A stretch of DNA of 64,000 nt from Mesorhizobium amorphae (GCF_014843845.1 NZ_JHQS01000036.1:31904-95903); one strand, 5' to 3'; counted from the first letter of the stretch, positions 1 to 9,264 are shown. Program-made: numbers and translations. The notes: a model not told the origin generated them from the letters alone.

Positions 1-746
1 CCGGCCGAGAAGCGCGGATTGTCCTTGCGCTGGTCGTCGCCGGTGAAGCTGCGCCCCGGATCGACCGACCCGGTGAGCAGGCCGAGCGCCAGAGAGGAGT
101 AGCTCAGTGTCGCCACATCGTGCCTGCGCGTGATCGGCAACAGCGTGCCTTCGATCTCACGGTCGATCATCGAATAGCGTTCCTGGATGGCGTCAAGTTG
201 CCCGGCGGCGACATAGTGCTCAAGGTCCCTGGTGCTGACATTGCTTGCGCCGATCGCCCTGATCTTGCCGGACGCCTTCAGCTTCTCCAATGCCGCAACC
301 GTCTCGTCGATCGGCGTGGTCGGGTCCTGCCAGTGGGTGATGTAGAGGTCGATGTAGTCGGTGCCGAGCCGCTTCAGGCTGTGCTCCACCTCATAGGCGA
401 TGCCGTCGGCGCCGAGATAGCGGTGCACCGGCTTGTCGTCCTGGTCGAAGAAATGGTTGCCCTTGCCGGAATGCCAGTTCAGCCCGCATTTGGTGGCGAT
501 CACCACCTTGTCGCGCTTGCCCTTGATCGCCTTGCCAACGATTTCCTCGCTGCGACCGAGGCCATAGGCAGGCGCGGTGTCGATCAGGCTGACGCCGGCG
601 TCGATGGAGGCTTCGATGGCGCGGATCGAGGCTTGCTCGTCAGTGCCGCCCCACATCCAGCCGCCGATCGCCCAGGTGCCGAGACCTACGGCGGATGCCT
701 GGATGCTGGACGCGCCGATCGCACGCAGGATTTGTTCTGAACTCAT
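1..746 (-). CDS. Aldo/keto reductase (C-terminus cut by window edge)
   Basis: NAD(P)H-dependent reductase or dehydrogenase of the aldo/keto reductase superfamily, cytoplasmic. About 248 residues are in the window and the C-terminus lies beyond the left edge. The start ATG is at 746. The visible catalytic positions fit the family: Asp56 in LIDTAPAYG, Tyr61, Lys86 in VIATKCG and the His of YITHWQDP. The family uses these four residues for carbonyl reduction. The ATG overlaps the stop of the SorC regulator upstream (ATGA), so the two are translationally coupled. Placed last in a sugar ABC operon, it probably oxidises or reduces the imported sugar or polyol; the substrate is unknown. Confidence 0.9.
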   Translation of the reverse strand, partial: MSSEQILRAIGASSIQASAVGLGTWAIGGWMWGGTDEQASIRAIEASIDAGVSLIDTAPAYGLGRSEEIVGKAIKGKRDKVVIATKCGLNWHSGKGNHFFDQDDKPVHRYLGADGIAYEVEHSLKRLGTDYIDLYITHWQDPTTPIDETVAALEKLKASGKIRAIGASNVSTRDLEHYVAAGQLDAIQERYSMIDREIEGTLLPITRRHDVATLSYSSLALGLLTGSVDPGRSFTGDDQRKDNPRFSA

Positions 747-1723
747 GCTGCCTCTCTTTCGGCAAGGTCGAGAATGCCAAGGCCGGTGGCCTCGTCGGTT
801 ACGATGATGTCGAGATGATTGCCGCGCATGGCGCTGAGGATCGGCGCGATCTTGCTCGGCCCGCTGGCGACGCCGATGGAGCGCGGAATGGTGGCGAATT
901 CGTCAAGGGTGAGCGACACCAGCGAGCGGTTGAGCGAATAGTCGCTGAGCTTTCCGTTTCGGTCGATCAGGTGTGCCAGCAATTCGCCGGATGCGCCCGA
1001 ACGTTCGATAGCCTGGCGGTCGGCGCTGGAGGAGGGATGCAGGTCGTAGTAGCTGGAATCGTCGGTCAGGATAGAACCGACGCCGACCACGGCGACATCG
1101 GCCTCGCGCGCCCGGCGAAACACGTCCGCCACCGCGCGCACGCCCATCAGCATCTCTCGCTGTTCCGGCGTGTCGGCAAACAGCGGCGCATGGATCTGGT
1201 AGGCGCGGCCGCCCAGTCTGTCGGCCATCAGCGAGGCGACGTGATTGACGTCGGTGTAGTGTTTGCCCTGCACGAGCCCGGTCGCCGGAATGACTTCGAC
1301 ATCATAGCCGCGGCCGGGCTTCAGCCCGGCGACCAGCGCGCTGACGCCTTTGCCGCCGGTAATCGAGATGGTGTCGCCGTCCTTGATCGTTTCGAGCAGG
1401 AGGTTGGCCGCCGCCTCGCCGACTCGCAGCAAGGCCGTCTGCGGGTTTTCCGAGACCGTCGGCACCACGACCGCACGCTCGATGCCGCCGAGCCTCACCA
1501 GCCGCGCTTCGAGATCGACCAGATGGTCGATCGGCGACTTGATCTTGATCTCGACCAGGCCGAGCTGGTGGCCGCGCTTGATCAAACGGTTGACGGTGGC
1601 GTGCGAGATGCCGAGTTCCCTAGCGATCTCGGCCTGCGTCTTGCCCTCCATGTAGTGGAGGACAAGCGCCTGATGCATCTGGCGGACGGTCGAGATGTCG
1701 TCGCGTGTGTTTGGGGGTGCCAT
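743..1723 (-). CDS. SorC/DeoR-type sugar-binding transcriptional regulator
   Basis: A 326-residue regulator. An N-terminal helix-turn-helix (residues about 25-55, GKTQAEIARELGISHATVNR) is followed by a SugarBP-type effector domain of about 260 residues. It contains ITGGKGVSALV and VVGVGSI, typical of the SorC family, whose members respond to phosphorylated sugars or polyols. Its stop overlaps the start of the aldo/keto reductase by 4 bases, and the ABC permease ends 21 bases upstream of its start. It is therefore likely the local regulator of this sugar operon (inference). EryD of the rhizobial erythritol locus belongs to this family, but nothing here proves erythritol as the ligand. Confidence 0.92.
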   Translation of the reverse strand: MAPPNTRDDISTVRQMHQALVLHYMEGKTQAEIARELGISHATVNRLIKRGHQLGLVEIKIKSPIDHLVDLEARLVRLGGIERAVVVPTVSENPQTALLRVGEAAANLLLETIKDGDTISITGGKGVSALVAGLKPGRGYDVEVIPATGLVQGKHYTDVNHVASLMADRLGGRAYQIHAPLFADTPEQREMLMGVRAVADVFRRAREADVAVVGVGSILTDDSSYYDLHPSSSADRQAIERSGASGELLAHLIDRNGKLSDYSLNRSLVSLTLDEFATIPRSIGVASGPSKIAPILSAMRGNHLDIIVTDEATGLGILDLAEREAA

Positions 1724-1744
1724 GATCGCTCTATCGTCTCGAAC

Positions 1745-2731
1745 TCAGGACTTCTTGCGGTGCAGGAAGTGGTCGGCCGACACCGCAGCCAGGAGGATGC
1801 AGCCTTTGATCATGTCCTGCCAATAGACGGAGATGTCGAGCAGAATCAGCGAACTGGTGACCACCGACAACAGCGCCATGCCGAGTATGGCGCCGAAGAT
1901 CGTGCCCGAGCCGCCCTTGAGCGAGGCGCCGCCGATGACGGCCGCCGCGATCACGTTGAGCTCCATGCCGGCGCCGAAGGTCGGCGTGGCGGCGCCGAAG
2001 CGCGCCATGTAGATCACACCCGCAAAACCGGAGAGCGTCGCGCACAGCACCGTCACCCAAAACTTCACCTGGTTGGTCTTGATGCCGGAGAACTGCGCCG
2101 CCTTCTCGTTCGAGCCGGTGTAGAACACCTTGCGGAAGGCGGTGGCGCGCCGGAGCAGGAAATCGAAGATCGCCACCACGACCACGAAGATGATGATGAC
2201 ATAAGGCACGCCCTGGAGGTTGCCCTGGCCGATCGCCTTGAATTCCGGCGGCAGCGTGAACAACGACAGTGGCGTACCCTTGGTGATGACCAGGCACAGG
2301 CCACGCACGATCACCATCGCCGCCAGCGAGGTGATGAAATGGTTCAGCCCCACGACCGTCACGAAGAAACCCATCACCGCGCCGATCAGCGCACTTACTG
2401 CGATGCCGATCAGGCTCGCAGTCCAGGGATCCAGCCCGGCCAGGAACAGCGCCCCCGAAACCACCATCGAGAAGCAGACGACCGAGCCTACCGACAGGTC
2501 GATGCCGCCGACGATCAGCAGGATGGTCATGCCGACGACGACAATGCCCTCGATCGAGAAGCTCATCAGCATGGCGCGGAAGTTGCCCCAGGTGAGGAAA
2601 TGCGGCGAGGCGAGGCTCATGGCGATGCAGAGCGCCAGGATGATGACGATCAGGCCGGCTTCGCGCATCGAGGCGAACCGAGCGAAGCTGGCACGGCGGC
2701 TGGCATCCGCCACCTTGATCTCGGCATGCAT
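1745..2731 (-). CDS. Sugar ABC transporter permease (RbsC/CUT2 type)
   Basis: Inner-membrane permease of a ribose-type (CUT2) ABC importer, 328 residues with about 8-10 hydrophobic segments. Family patterns include GGIDLSVGSVV in the first third and the C-terminal GxMELNVIAAAVIGGASLKGG stretch. The open frame runs further upstream, but the ATG at 2731 is chosen because GGGAG sits at a good distance before it and homologues start there. It follows the ATPase gene with a 16-base gap and precedes the SorC regulator. It forms the channel for the sugar bound by the periplasmic protein encoded at 4370-5401. Confidence 0.92.
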   Translation of the reverse strand: MHAEIKVADASRRASFARFASMREAGLIVIILALCIAMSLASPHFLTWGNFRAMLMSFSIEGIVVVGMTILLIVGGIDLSVGSVVCFSMVVSGALFLAGLDPWTASLIGIAVSALIGAVMGFFVTVVGLNHFITSLAAMVIVRGLCLVITKGTPLSLFTLPPEFKAIGQGNLQGVPYVIIIFVVVVAIFDFLLRRATAFRKVFYTGSNEKAAQFSGIKTNQVKFWVTVLCATLSGFAGVIYMARFGAATPTFGAGMELNVIAAAVIGGASLKGGSGTIFGAILGMALLSVVTSSLILLDISVYWQDMIKGCILLAAVSADHFLHRKKS

Positions 2732-2747
2732 CGTGGTTTCTCCCGCG

Positions 2748-4289
2748 CTAGGCGACATTCTGGGCCTGCCCCTCATACACTGCGTTCGGTTGCACGCCGG
2801 AAGCCAGCATGATGATCGTTTCCTCGTTGAGTTGACCCGTTCCGAGCTCGCCGGCGATGCGGCCTTCGCGTACCACGGCCACCCTGTCGCACAGACCGAT
2901 GAGTTCGGGCAGTTCCGAGGAGATGACGATGATGCCGACGCCCTGGTTGGCGAGGTCTCGCAGCAGGCGATGAATCTCGACCTTGGCGCCGACATCGATG
3001 CCGCGCGTCGGCTCGTCCATGATGATGACCTTCGGTGCGACCGAAAGCTGCTTGGCAATCGCCACCTTCTGCTGGTTGCCGCCAGAAAGCGTCGATACAG
3101 CCGCATCGATGCCGGACATACGCACGCCGAGTTGCCTGGCAAGGCTGGTCGCCTGATCTGCTTCGGCGCGGCGGTCGAGCAGGCCGAAACGGCCGGTAAG
3201 CTTGCCAAGGTCGAGTGCCGAAACATTGGCCGCGATCGACAGATCGAGGAAGACGCCGGAACCCTTGCGATCTTCGGAGAGATAGACGAGACCAGCGCGC
3301 ACGGCATCGGCATAGCTGCGGATCGCAAGGTTTTTTCCGTCGAGTACGACGCTGCCGGCGGTCGCAGGCCTCAGCCCGCAGATCGTCTGCGCGATCTCGC
3401 TGCGGCCAGCGCCGATGAGACCGCCGATGCCGAGAATTTCACCAGTTCGCAAGTCGAGATCGACATTGGTGAAACGGGTACCATCCGACAGGCCACTCAC
3501 CGAGAGCAGTGCGCGGCCAGGCTTTGCATCGGCAGGAAGCTTGTCGGGATAGAGCTGAGTGATCTCGCGGCCGACCATCTTGCGGACCACGTCGTTGGGC
3601 GACGTCGCCTCGATGGCCTCGGTCGCGACATAGCGCCCGTCGCGGAAGACGGTGACGCGGTCGCACAGCGAAAAGATCTCGGCCATGCGATGGCTGATGT
3701 AGATAACGGAAATGCCGCGCTGCTTCAGCCCGCGCACGATTGCGAACAGGCGCTGCGCCTCGGTTTCGGTCAGTGCCGCGGTCGGCTCGTCGAGGATCAG
3801 CACCTTGCAGTCGAGCGTCAGCGCCTTGGCGATCTCGACCAGTTGCTGGCTGGAAATGGAAAGGTCCGCGACCTTGGTGCGCACCGCAATAGGTGCGAGC
3901 CGGTTCATCGCCTTCTCGGCGTCTGCATGGACCTGTTGGAAATTCATCAGCGGCGCGCGCCGGGAGTTGATCGCCGCCATGCAGATGTTCTCGGCGACCG
4001 TCGCATCCTGGCAGAGCGCGATTTCCTGATGCACCAGCGCGATGCCCATCTTCTGCGCCGCCGCGGGCGATGCGATCGTCATCGGCTTGCCGTCGATCAG
4101 GATGTCGCCCTCGTCTGGCTGCAGGATGCCGCCGATCATATTCATCAGCGTCGACTTGCCGGCGCCGTTCTCTCCGCACAGCGCATGGACCTCGCCGCGG
4201 CGCAGCTCGAACTGCACGCCACTCAGCGCCTGGACCGGCCCGAACGCCTTGGAAAGGCTCCGGATCTGAAGGATGGGCGCGTCGCTCAC
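2748..4289 (-). CDS. Sugar ABC transporter ATPase, two nucleotide-binding domains (RbsA/XylG type)
   Basis: Duplicated ATPase of a CUT2 sugar importer, 513 residues. The first domain has Walker [10 protein letters not shown] (about residue 40) and Walker [10 protein letters not shown]. The second has signature LSGGNQQKV and Walker [12 protein letters not shown]; its Walker A position reads GLIGAGRSE, degenerate as is usual for the second half of RbsA-type proteins. The start is a GTG at 4289 preceded by AGGAG; no in-frame ATG fits near it. The product energises the permease encoded at 1745-2731. It lies in the same minus-strand operon, after a stem-loop that separates it from the binding-protein gene. 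Confidence 0.93.
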   Translation of the reverse strand: MSDAPILQIRSLSKAFGPVQALSGVQFELRRGEVHALCGENGAGKSTLMNMIGGILQPDEGDILIDGKPMTIASPAAAQKMGIALVHQEIALCQDATVAENICMAAINSRRAPLMNFQQVHADAEKAMNRLAPIAVRTKVADLSISSQQLVEIAKALTLDCKVLILDEPTAALTETEAQRLFAIVRGLKQRGISVIYISHRMAEIFSLCDRVTVFRDGRYVATEAIEATSPNDVVRKMVGREITQLYPDKLPADAKPGRALLSVSGLSDGTRFTNVDLDLRTGEILGIGGLIGAGRSEIAQTICGLRPATAGSVVLDGKNLAIRSYADAVRAGLVYLSEDRKGSGVFLDLSIAANVSALDLGKLTGRFGLLDRRAEADQATSLARQLGVRMSGIDAAVSTLSGGNQQKVAIAKQLSVAPKVIIMDEPTRGIDVGAKVEIHRLLRDLANQGVGIIVISSELPELIGLCDRVAVVREGRIAGELGTGQLNEETIIMLASGVQPNAVYEGQAQNVA

Positions 4290-4321
4290 GCCATGCTCCT
4301 GCGAAAAGAGTTCGGAAGGGG

Positions 4322-4346
4322 GCCGGAAGGGAAGACCCCTTCCGGC
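4322..4346 (-). promoter_or_regulatory. Intercistronic stem-loop between binding protein and ATPase genes
   Basis: A perfect 10-bp stem (GCCGGAAGGG with CCCTTCCGGC) closes a 5-base loop in the 80-base gap between the binding-protein stop and the ATPase start. No T-run follows. Such hairpins often protect or partly terminate the message so that the binding protein is made in excess over the membrane parts. That role is inferred from position. Confidence 0.6.
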
Positions 4347-4369
4347 TCTGATGTCGGTTCGGCTCGAGA

Positions 4370-5401
4370 CTACTCTTCGATGCCCTTGGTGCCACGCCGC
4401 TTGAGATACTTGTCCCAATAGAAATCGTCGGCGTTGTCCTTGGTCACGATCGAGAAGCCATTGTCGACGAACGGCACCTTCATCGCGTTGGCACCGGCGC
4501 GCTTGGCGTCGTTCATCGGGTCGATCAGTTCGGGATGCTTGGCCAGCCACAGAAGCATGAAACCCATATAGCCTTGCATGCCCTGGTTGGGGTTGACCGA
4601 GCCGAAGATCTCGCCGGCCTTGATCATGTCGAGGATCTTGGCGTTGACGTCGGCCAGCATGACCCTGATCTTGCCGCCACCTTCCTTGGCCGCTTGAGCC
4701 GCGCCGATCGCCGAATTGGCTTCCGGCATGAAGACGGCACCGAGATCGGGATGGGCCTGGGCGAGGCTGAGCACCGCCTGATATGCCTTGGTCGGGTCCT
4801 GGTTGGACGCGGCGCGGCCGACCAGCTTCATATCAGGCCATTTGGCTTCCATGCGGGTGACAAAGGCCGAGATGCGCTTGTCGTGATTGTCCTGGCCGGG
4901 GTTCTCGAGGACAGCATATTCGCCCTTGCCGCCCATCGCCTCGGCGACGGCATCGGCGGCATAGGTGCCTTCGGCGACATTGTCGGAGGTGATGTAGGAG
5001 ACACGCTTGGAATTGGGCGAGTCAGCGGCGAAAGTCACCACCGCCGTGCCGCCGTCGGTGGCGCGGTTGATCGGCTCGATGAACGGATCGGAATTCATCG
5101 GATGCACCAGGATGCCGGCCGGCTTCTGCGCCAGTGCCTGGTCGAAAGTGGCGATCTGCTTGTTCACGTCATATTCCGGCGTGCCGGTATATTCAGTCTC
5201 ACAGCCGAACTGCTGCCCGGCCTGCTTGAACATTTCATAGACGGGGAACCAGTATTCGACACCCGAGACCATAACGTTCATGACATATTTTTCACCCGGC
5301 TCGCATTTGAACGGGTTGGCGGTTTCGGCGTAGGCCTGGGTCGAGACCAAGATGGTCGACGCGGCCGCCGCCATGGCGAGCGTGCTCAGAAATTTGCGCA
5401 A
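4370..5401 (-). CDS. Periplasmic sugar-binding protein of CUT2 ABC importer
   Basis: Periplasmic-binding protein of the ribose/xylose type (Peripla_BP_4), about 343 residues. A signal peptide with a hydrophobic core is followed by a cut site near AYAETANPF. The mature part has the family flow, with [18 protein letters not shown] (ligand contact) and a hinge near [14 protein letters not shown]. Two starts are possible: a TTG at 5401 just after GGGAGGA, or an ATG at 5425 without a good ribosome site. I prefer the TTG, though its spacing of about 4 bases is short. It is first in the operon, as usual. The sugar bound cannot be named. Confidence 0.9.
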   Translation of the reverse strand: MRKFLSTLAMAAAASTILVSTQAYAETANPFKCEPGEKYVMNVMVSGVEYWFPVYEMFKQAGQQFGCETEYTGTPEYDVNKQIATFDQALAQKPAGILVHPMNSDPFIEPINRATDGGTAVVTFAADSPNSKRVSYITSDNVAEGTYAADAVAEAMGGKGEYAVLENPGQDNHDKRISAFVTRMEAKWPDMKLVGRAASNQDPTKAYQAVLSLAQAHPDLGAVFMPEANSAIGAAQAAKEGGGKIRVMLADVNAKILDMIKAGEIFGSVNPNQGMQGYMGFMLLWLAKHPELIDPMNDAKRAGANAMKVPFVDNGFSIVTKDNADDFYWDKYLKRRGTKGIEE

Positions 5402-5874
5402 GATTCCTCCCTTGGCCGAAGCCATGCTCAATGACAATCGCGAACGCCGCAGCGTCTCGCTGTCTGGATTGATTGACGCCGGACATCCTCCAGAAACCCG
5501 ACGCTCCGACAATTACCGGCTTTTCCAACGCTGTCAATAAAATTCACTATATGAAATATATTTCAATATAGTGGCTGGCGCCATTGTTCAGCGGCCCCAT
5601 GCGCGCCTCAGACGCAGCGGCACGAGCAGGCGAGCGGCTCAACCGCAGTCTGTGCCCGATACACCAAAGATATCATGAGCAAGCGCCCTTTCACCGAGCA
5701 CTGCTATCGAAGCTCAAAAAGACCGTCGCTCGCAGCCATGCGCTGCCAGCAATCCCTCATTACAGGACGACCATGACGCATTCAGCGTGCGCTTCGGCGC
5801 AGTTAGCGTCTTTTTTCTTTCGCGTTCGATCCACTATCCGCCCCCCGCCCTGGAAAACGAATAGGCAGATCGTC
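5402..5874. other. Divergent intergenic region with operator-like dyad
   Basis: About 470 bases separate the sugar importer operon (minus) and the aminotransferase-dehydrogenase fusion (plus). An open frame continues upstream of the fusion gene from 5584, but its residues do not look like the enzyme and no good ribosome site supports an earlier start. The only structured element I see is the dyad at 5545-5573. Promoters for both genes should lie here. Confidence 0.6.
5545..5573. promoter_or_regulatory. AT-rich dyad, probable operator
   Basis: The core TGAAATATATTTCA (5552-5565) is a perfect 14-bp palindrome. It is flanked by CACTATA and TATAGTG arms that are symmetric apart from one extra base. 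The dyad lies about 145 bases upstream of the binding-protein start and 300 bases upstream of the fusion gene. The regulator encoded in the operon (SorC type) is the obvious candidate to bind it, but this is inference. Confidence 0.55.
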
Positions 5875-8847
5875 ATGAACATCGCGCAGATGCAGGAACA
5901 GCGACTGAAGGCACTCCAACTGACCGGATCGGGCGCGCCAAAATTGCCGTCGAACCCGTTCTTCGGTGTCGGCCCGATCACCGATGCGACTACCGATGAA
6001 GTGGACAGCCGCCTGCGGCGCATCGCCTTCGACGCCTGGATCGAGAAGACCTATCGCAAGTTCGACGACAGGGGTAGCGACATCGGTGGCTTCACCACCG
6101 CCGAGATTTCCCGCAGCATGCACCGCGGCTATCCGGCAGACAAAATCCTGACCGACATGATGCGGGCGATCCATCGCTATTTCCACTTCCCGAAGGCGAA
6201 CCGCATGGCAGTGGGACTCGGCGGTGGCCATAGCGGCTTCACTGTCTGCGTCCAGCACCTGATGAACGCCAACGACGCCTCCCAACGCGTCTATGTCGAT
6301 ACGCCGCAGCCAGAGAGCGATCCGTCCAAGTCCGCCGGCTTCTTCCGCCAGTCCTGGGCCACCCAACTGATCGAGATGCAGCGTTTCGCCGAAAAAGGCT
6401 GCGAGAGCCGCATTCATTTCGCCGTCTCCGAAGGCGTGATCCCGACGGCAGCCGAGCTCTCCGCCCTCGGCGTCTCGATCTTCGTCGGCGTCGGCCACGA
6501 AACGACGGGGGCAAATGCCTATACCAGTGCCGAGATCCACGAACTGCTGAGCTGGATAGACGGCGATCCGGCCAACCGTCATGCGGTGTTCGATGCCACC
6601 TCGATGCTCGGTGCCATGCCGTGGGAGCCCGAACTCGTCGACGCCGTGATGGCGAAGTGCTGCCTGTTCATGCCGTTCCAGAAGGCGATCGGCGGGGTGT
6701 CAGGCTATTTTGTCGCCTCCTTCACGCCGCACGCCCTGGCACCGATCGAGAAGAACCAGCAAAATCCCGCCTGGGCGATCCCGCGCCAGTTGAAGATCGC
6801 GCCGCCGGTCGACCCCAAGCTACCGCTTTCGGCCAAGCGCTCCGTAGATGCCGGGCCATTCTACGACGCCGCAGAAGACCGCATGCTCGGCGGCGTCATC
6901 AACACCTACAGCGCACTTGCCTTTGCCGAGACCACCTTCGGCCTTTTGCAGTCGGAGGCTCGGGTCGGCTCTGTCGTCGAGCTCAACCGCCGCTCCGCCA
7001 CCAATCGCAAGGTGATTGACGAGTGGGTCAAGTCGCACCCGATGCTATCGCTGACAGTCACCGATGCCGAACGGCGCGGCGCGGCGGTAACGCTCCTTAA
7101 GGTCGAGGACGACGGCATCACCGACCCCGGCATCCACGCCCGCATCATCGCGCGGTCGAAACAGCTGCTCGGCTATGAGGGCATCACCCATCCGAATGGC
7201 GAATATGAGCCCGGCCTCGACGCGGCCCGCTACGTCAATGCCTTCCCGGGAACGCCAGGCGACTATCGCGCCTGGGTCGGTGGCATTCGCGAGCCCGAAG
7301 ATATCGTCGCGCTGCTGGAGAACCTGCAATACGCCTATCTGCGCGCCAAGATCGTCGTTCTCGAAGAGGAACTGGCGAAGAACGGCGTGACCTTCGAGGC
7401 CCAGGCCAAGACAGGCGGCGGCATCCGCAAGGACGACCCCGCGCGCGCCTATGCGGTGCTGATCGCCGATCTGGTCGGCCTGCGCTTCGGCGCCGACGGC
7501 CAGCCGGATCACAGCGAGATAAAGGCCTACATCGAAGAAAAGGGGGGCGTCTTCCACCTCGGACCGCTTGGCGAGCGGTCGGCGCTTGAGAAGGGCCGCA
7601 TCCATTTCTTCTATCAACCCGACCTGAGTACCGAGGCGGAGATCCTTCCGCAGACAGACAAGGGCCAGTACGACGCGCTGATCGCGGCGGCGACCTTCAT
7701 CCCGAAGGCCTCCGTGTTCCCGCTCGGCGGCGTGCGCATTGGCGCCGGCACCGGCAACATGGGCTCGGCTTCCTGGGGCGGCGGCAATGGCGAGGGCGGC
7801 GAAGCGCCGCTGATGAACACGCCGGGCATCAACAGCCGGGCGACCGCCCAGATGGCGATGAAGGCGATCCTGAGAGTCGTTCCTGATCTGCCGGTCGACA
7901 GGCTGCACCGGATGGTCGCCGGCGGCGACTTCGACACCGGCCGACAGCTCAAGGATTTTCCGACCGCCAAGCTCGAGGGCCGCAAGATCGCCATTCTCGG
8001 CTACGGCAACATCGGCCGCGAAGTCGCCAAGCTCGCCAAGGCCTTCGGCATGAAGGTGACGATCTACGCCCGCGAGCACCACAAGCGCTGGATTGAGGCG
8101 GAAGGCTTCGAACATGCTGCAAGTCCGGTTGCCGCCGCAACCGGAGCCGACGTGCTCTCTGTTCATATCGGTCTCGGCCGCCTGGATGCGGCGAGAGGCG
8201 TCTATTCCAACGCCGGAACCGTCGATGCGAAGGTGCTCGACGTGATGAACGACGGCGCGGTGCTGGTCAATTACGACCGGGGCGAGGTCGTCGATGCCGC
8301 CGCGCTCGACGAGGCGCTGTCGTCCGGCAAGATCGCGCATGCGGCGATCGACGCCGATCTCTTCAAAGACGCCGCGACCGGCAGACTCAGCGGACCGATG
8401 CTTCCTTACCTGCCGCTCGAAGAGCGCCATAAGGGCAGGCTGGAGCTGCTGCCGCACGCCGCCGCCGACACCGACCACCCCTCCCGGGTGACCGGTGCCA
8501 AGCAGGCAGTCGACCAGGTCTTCGACGCCATCCGTTTCAAGTCGGTCACCAATCTCAAGGGCGATCTGCCAGAGGACTATGTGTCAGCCGGCAGCCGCAC
8601 GCCCGCCGGCATCGGCAAGGTGACGAAGCAGGTGGTTGCTGAAGTCGGCGGCAAGGCGGAACTCCTGGACGAACTGCGGCAGGCCTCGGAAAAGGTCGCG
8701 GCGATCCTGGGGGCACTTTCCTCCGTTTCCGATCCGGATCATCGCGACCGGATCATCGGTCGCTACACCGGGCTGCTTGTCGAAAGCGCCGGCCGGCAAC
8801 GGGCGCTGCTCGACCAGTTCGGCCTCTACGGGCCGGCGGAGGGGTGA
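5875..8847 (+). CDS. Fusion of phosphoserine aminotransferase-like and D-3-phosphoglycerate dehydrogenase-like domains
   Basis: A 990-residue protein. Residues 1 to about 480 resemble class V, SerC-type PLP aminotransferases, with the cofactor lysine probably Lys270 in FMPFQKAIGG. Residues about 510-890 form a D-isomer 2-hydroxyacid dehydrogenase: NTPGINSRATAQ, the Rossmann motif ILGYGNIGRE near residue 706, Arg802 in NYDRGEVVD and His861 in LLPHAAAD. A helical tail of about 100 residues follows. The glutamate normally found in the DVxxE segment is not evident here (AIDADLFKD). SerA and SerC catalyse consecutive steps of serine synthesis, and SerC also acts in PLP synthesis, so the fusion could channel such a step. 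The start ATG at 5875 was chosen over the longer frame because homology begins there. Confidence 0.85.
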   Translation: MNIAQMQEQRLKALQLTGSGAPKLPSNPFFGVGPITDATTDEVDSRLRRIAFDAWIEKTYRKFDDRGSDIGGFTTAEISRSMHRGYPADKILTDMMRAIHRYFHFPKANRMAVGLGGGHSGFTVCVQHLMNANDASQRVYVDTPQPESDPSKSAGFFRQSWATQLIEMQRFAEKGCESRIHFAVSEGVIPTAAELSALGVSIFVGVGHETTGANAYTSAEIHELLSWIDGDPANRHAVFDATSMLGAMPWEPELVDAVMAKCCLFMPFQKAIGGVSGYFVASFTPHALAPIEKNQQNPAWAIPRQLKIAPPVDPKLPLSAKRSVDAGPFYDAAEDRMLGGVINTYSALAFAETTFGLLQSEARVGSVVELNRRSATNRKVIDEWVKSHPMLSLTVTDAERRGAAVTLLKVEDDGITDPGIHARIIARSKQLLGYEGITHPNGEYEPGLDAARYVNAFPGTPGDYRAWVGGIREPEDIVALLENLQYAYLRAKIVVLEEELAKNGVTFEAQAKTGGGIRKDDPARAYAVLIADLVGLRFGADGQPDHSEIKAYIEEKGGVFHLGPLGERSALEKGRIHFFYQPDLSTEAEILPQTDKGQYDALIAAATFIPKASVFPLGGVRIGAGTGNMGSASWGGGNGEGGEAPLMNTPGINSRATAQMAMKAILRVVPDLPVDRLHRMVAGGDFDTGRQLKDFPTAKLEGRKIAILGYGNIGREVAKLAKAFGMKVTIYAREHHKRWIEAEGFEHAASPVAAATGADVLSVHIGLGRLDAARGVYSNAGTVDAKVLDVMNDGAVLVNYDRGEVVDAAALDEALSSGKIAHAAIDADLFKDAATGRLSGPMLPYLPLEERHKGRLELLPHAAADTDHPSRVTGAKQAVDQVFDAIRFKSVTNLKGDLPEDYVSAGSRTPAGIGKVTKQVVAEVGGKAELLDELRQASEKVAAILGALSSVSDPDHRDRIIGRYTGLLVESAGRQRALLDQFGLYGPAEG

Positions 8848-9047
8848 GCCTGTCGCAGGCGGTTGCCGAGTCGCGCTGTGGGCTCAGACGCCTGCGCGCG
8901 ACCGGCGCCATGCTTGCTCAGTCGGTCCGCTATGAGCCGCATCGTCGGACCGGCCTACACGATCGAACGCCGTCTCGGATTGGTTGCTCCGGCGAGGCCT
9001 GAACCCATCCTCCTTCATCGTCCTTAGCCTTCTCCATTTGAAATTTT

Positions 9048-9116
9048 TGAACGGTGTTCATTTTTCTCTTGAACGTCGTTCACTATGTGTTATGTTGCAT
9101 TCGTGAACAGCGTTCA
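9048..9116. promoter_or_regulatory. Three perfect TGAAC-N3-GTTCA palindromes with promoter
   Basis: Three 13-bp palindromes, TGAACGGTGTTCA (9048), TGAACGTCGTTCA (9070) and TGAACAGCGTTCA (9104), share both arms exactly and differ only in the 3-base centre. A likely promoter has TTGAAC at 9069-9074 and TATGTT at 9091-9096 with a 16-base spacer. Box 2 therefore overlaps the -35 element and box 3 the start of transcription. This is the layout of a TetR-type repressor site. Transcription to the right would run through the small ORFs into the acyltransferase gene. Confidence 0.75.
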
Positions 9117-9199
9117 TGGAGAAGGCAAAACCGCCGGTCACGGCGCACCGCTCAGGAGCAGTGCCGACGCGTGCTCGAACGGATGACGAAGCGGCCTGA
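9116..9199 (+). pseudogene. 27-codon ORF, possible decayed start of a TetR-type regulator
   Basis: An ATG that begins inside operator box 3 opens a 27-residue frame ending TRARTDDEAA and a stop. Its tail resembles the basic lead-in seen just before the helix-turn-helix of many TetR regulators, and repressor genes often lie directly behind their own operators. No helix-turn-helix follows in any forward frame. It may be the 5' stub of a lost repressor gene, or only a chance ORF. No good ribosome site is visible. Confidence 0.3.
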
Positions 9200-9264
9200 T
9201 TGTTTCCGGCCTGAAACAGGCCAGCGCCGACCCAACTTAACCCTGAAACGAAAGGATCATATCG

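Noticed and set aside
695..4421. Two long plus-strand frames of more than 700 codons across the sugar importer operon
   Set aside because: They are antisense to genes with clear ABC and SorC motifs, and their residues (rich in Arg, Asp, His and Ala) show no domain. They arise from codon bias in high-GC DNA.
5584..5874. Upstream extension of the aminotransferase-dehydrogenase gene by 97 codons
   Set aside because: The extension has no aminotransferase resemblance and would include the putative control region; ATG 5875 is the better start.
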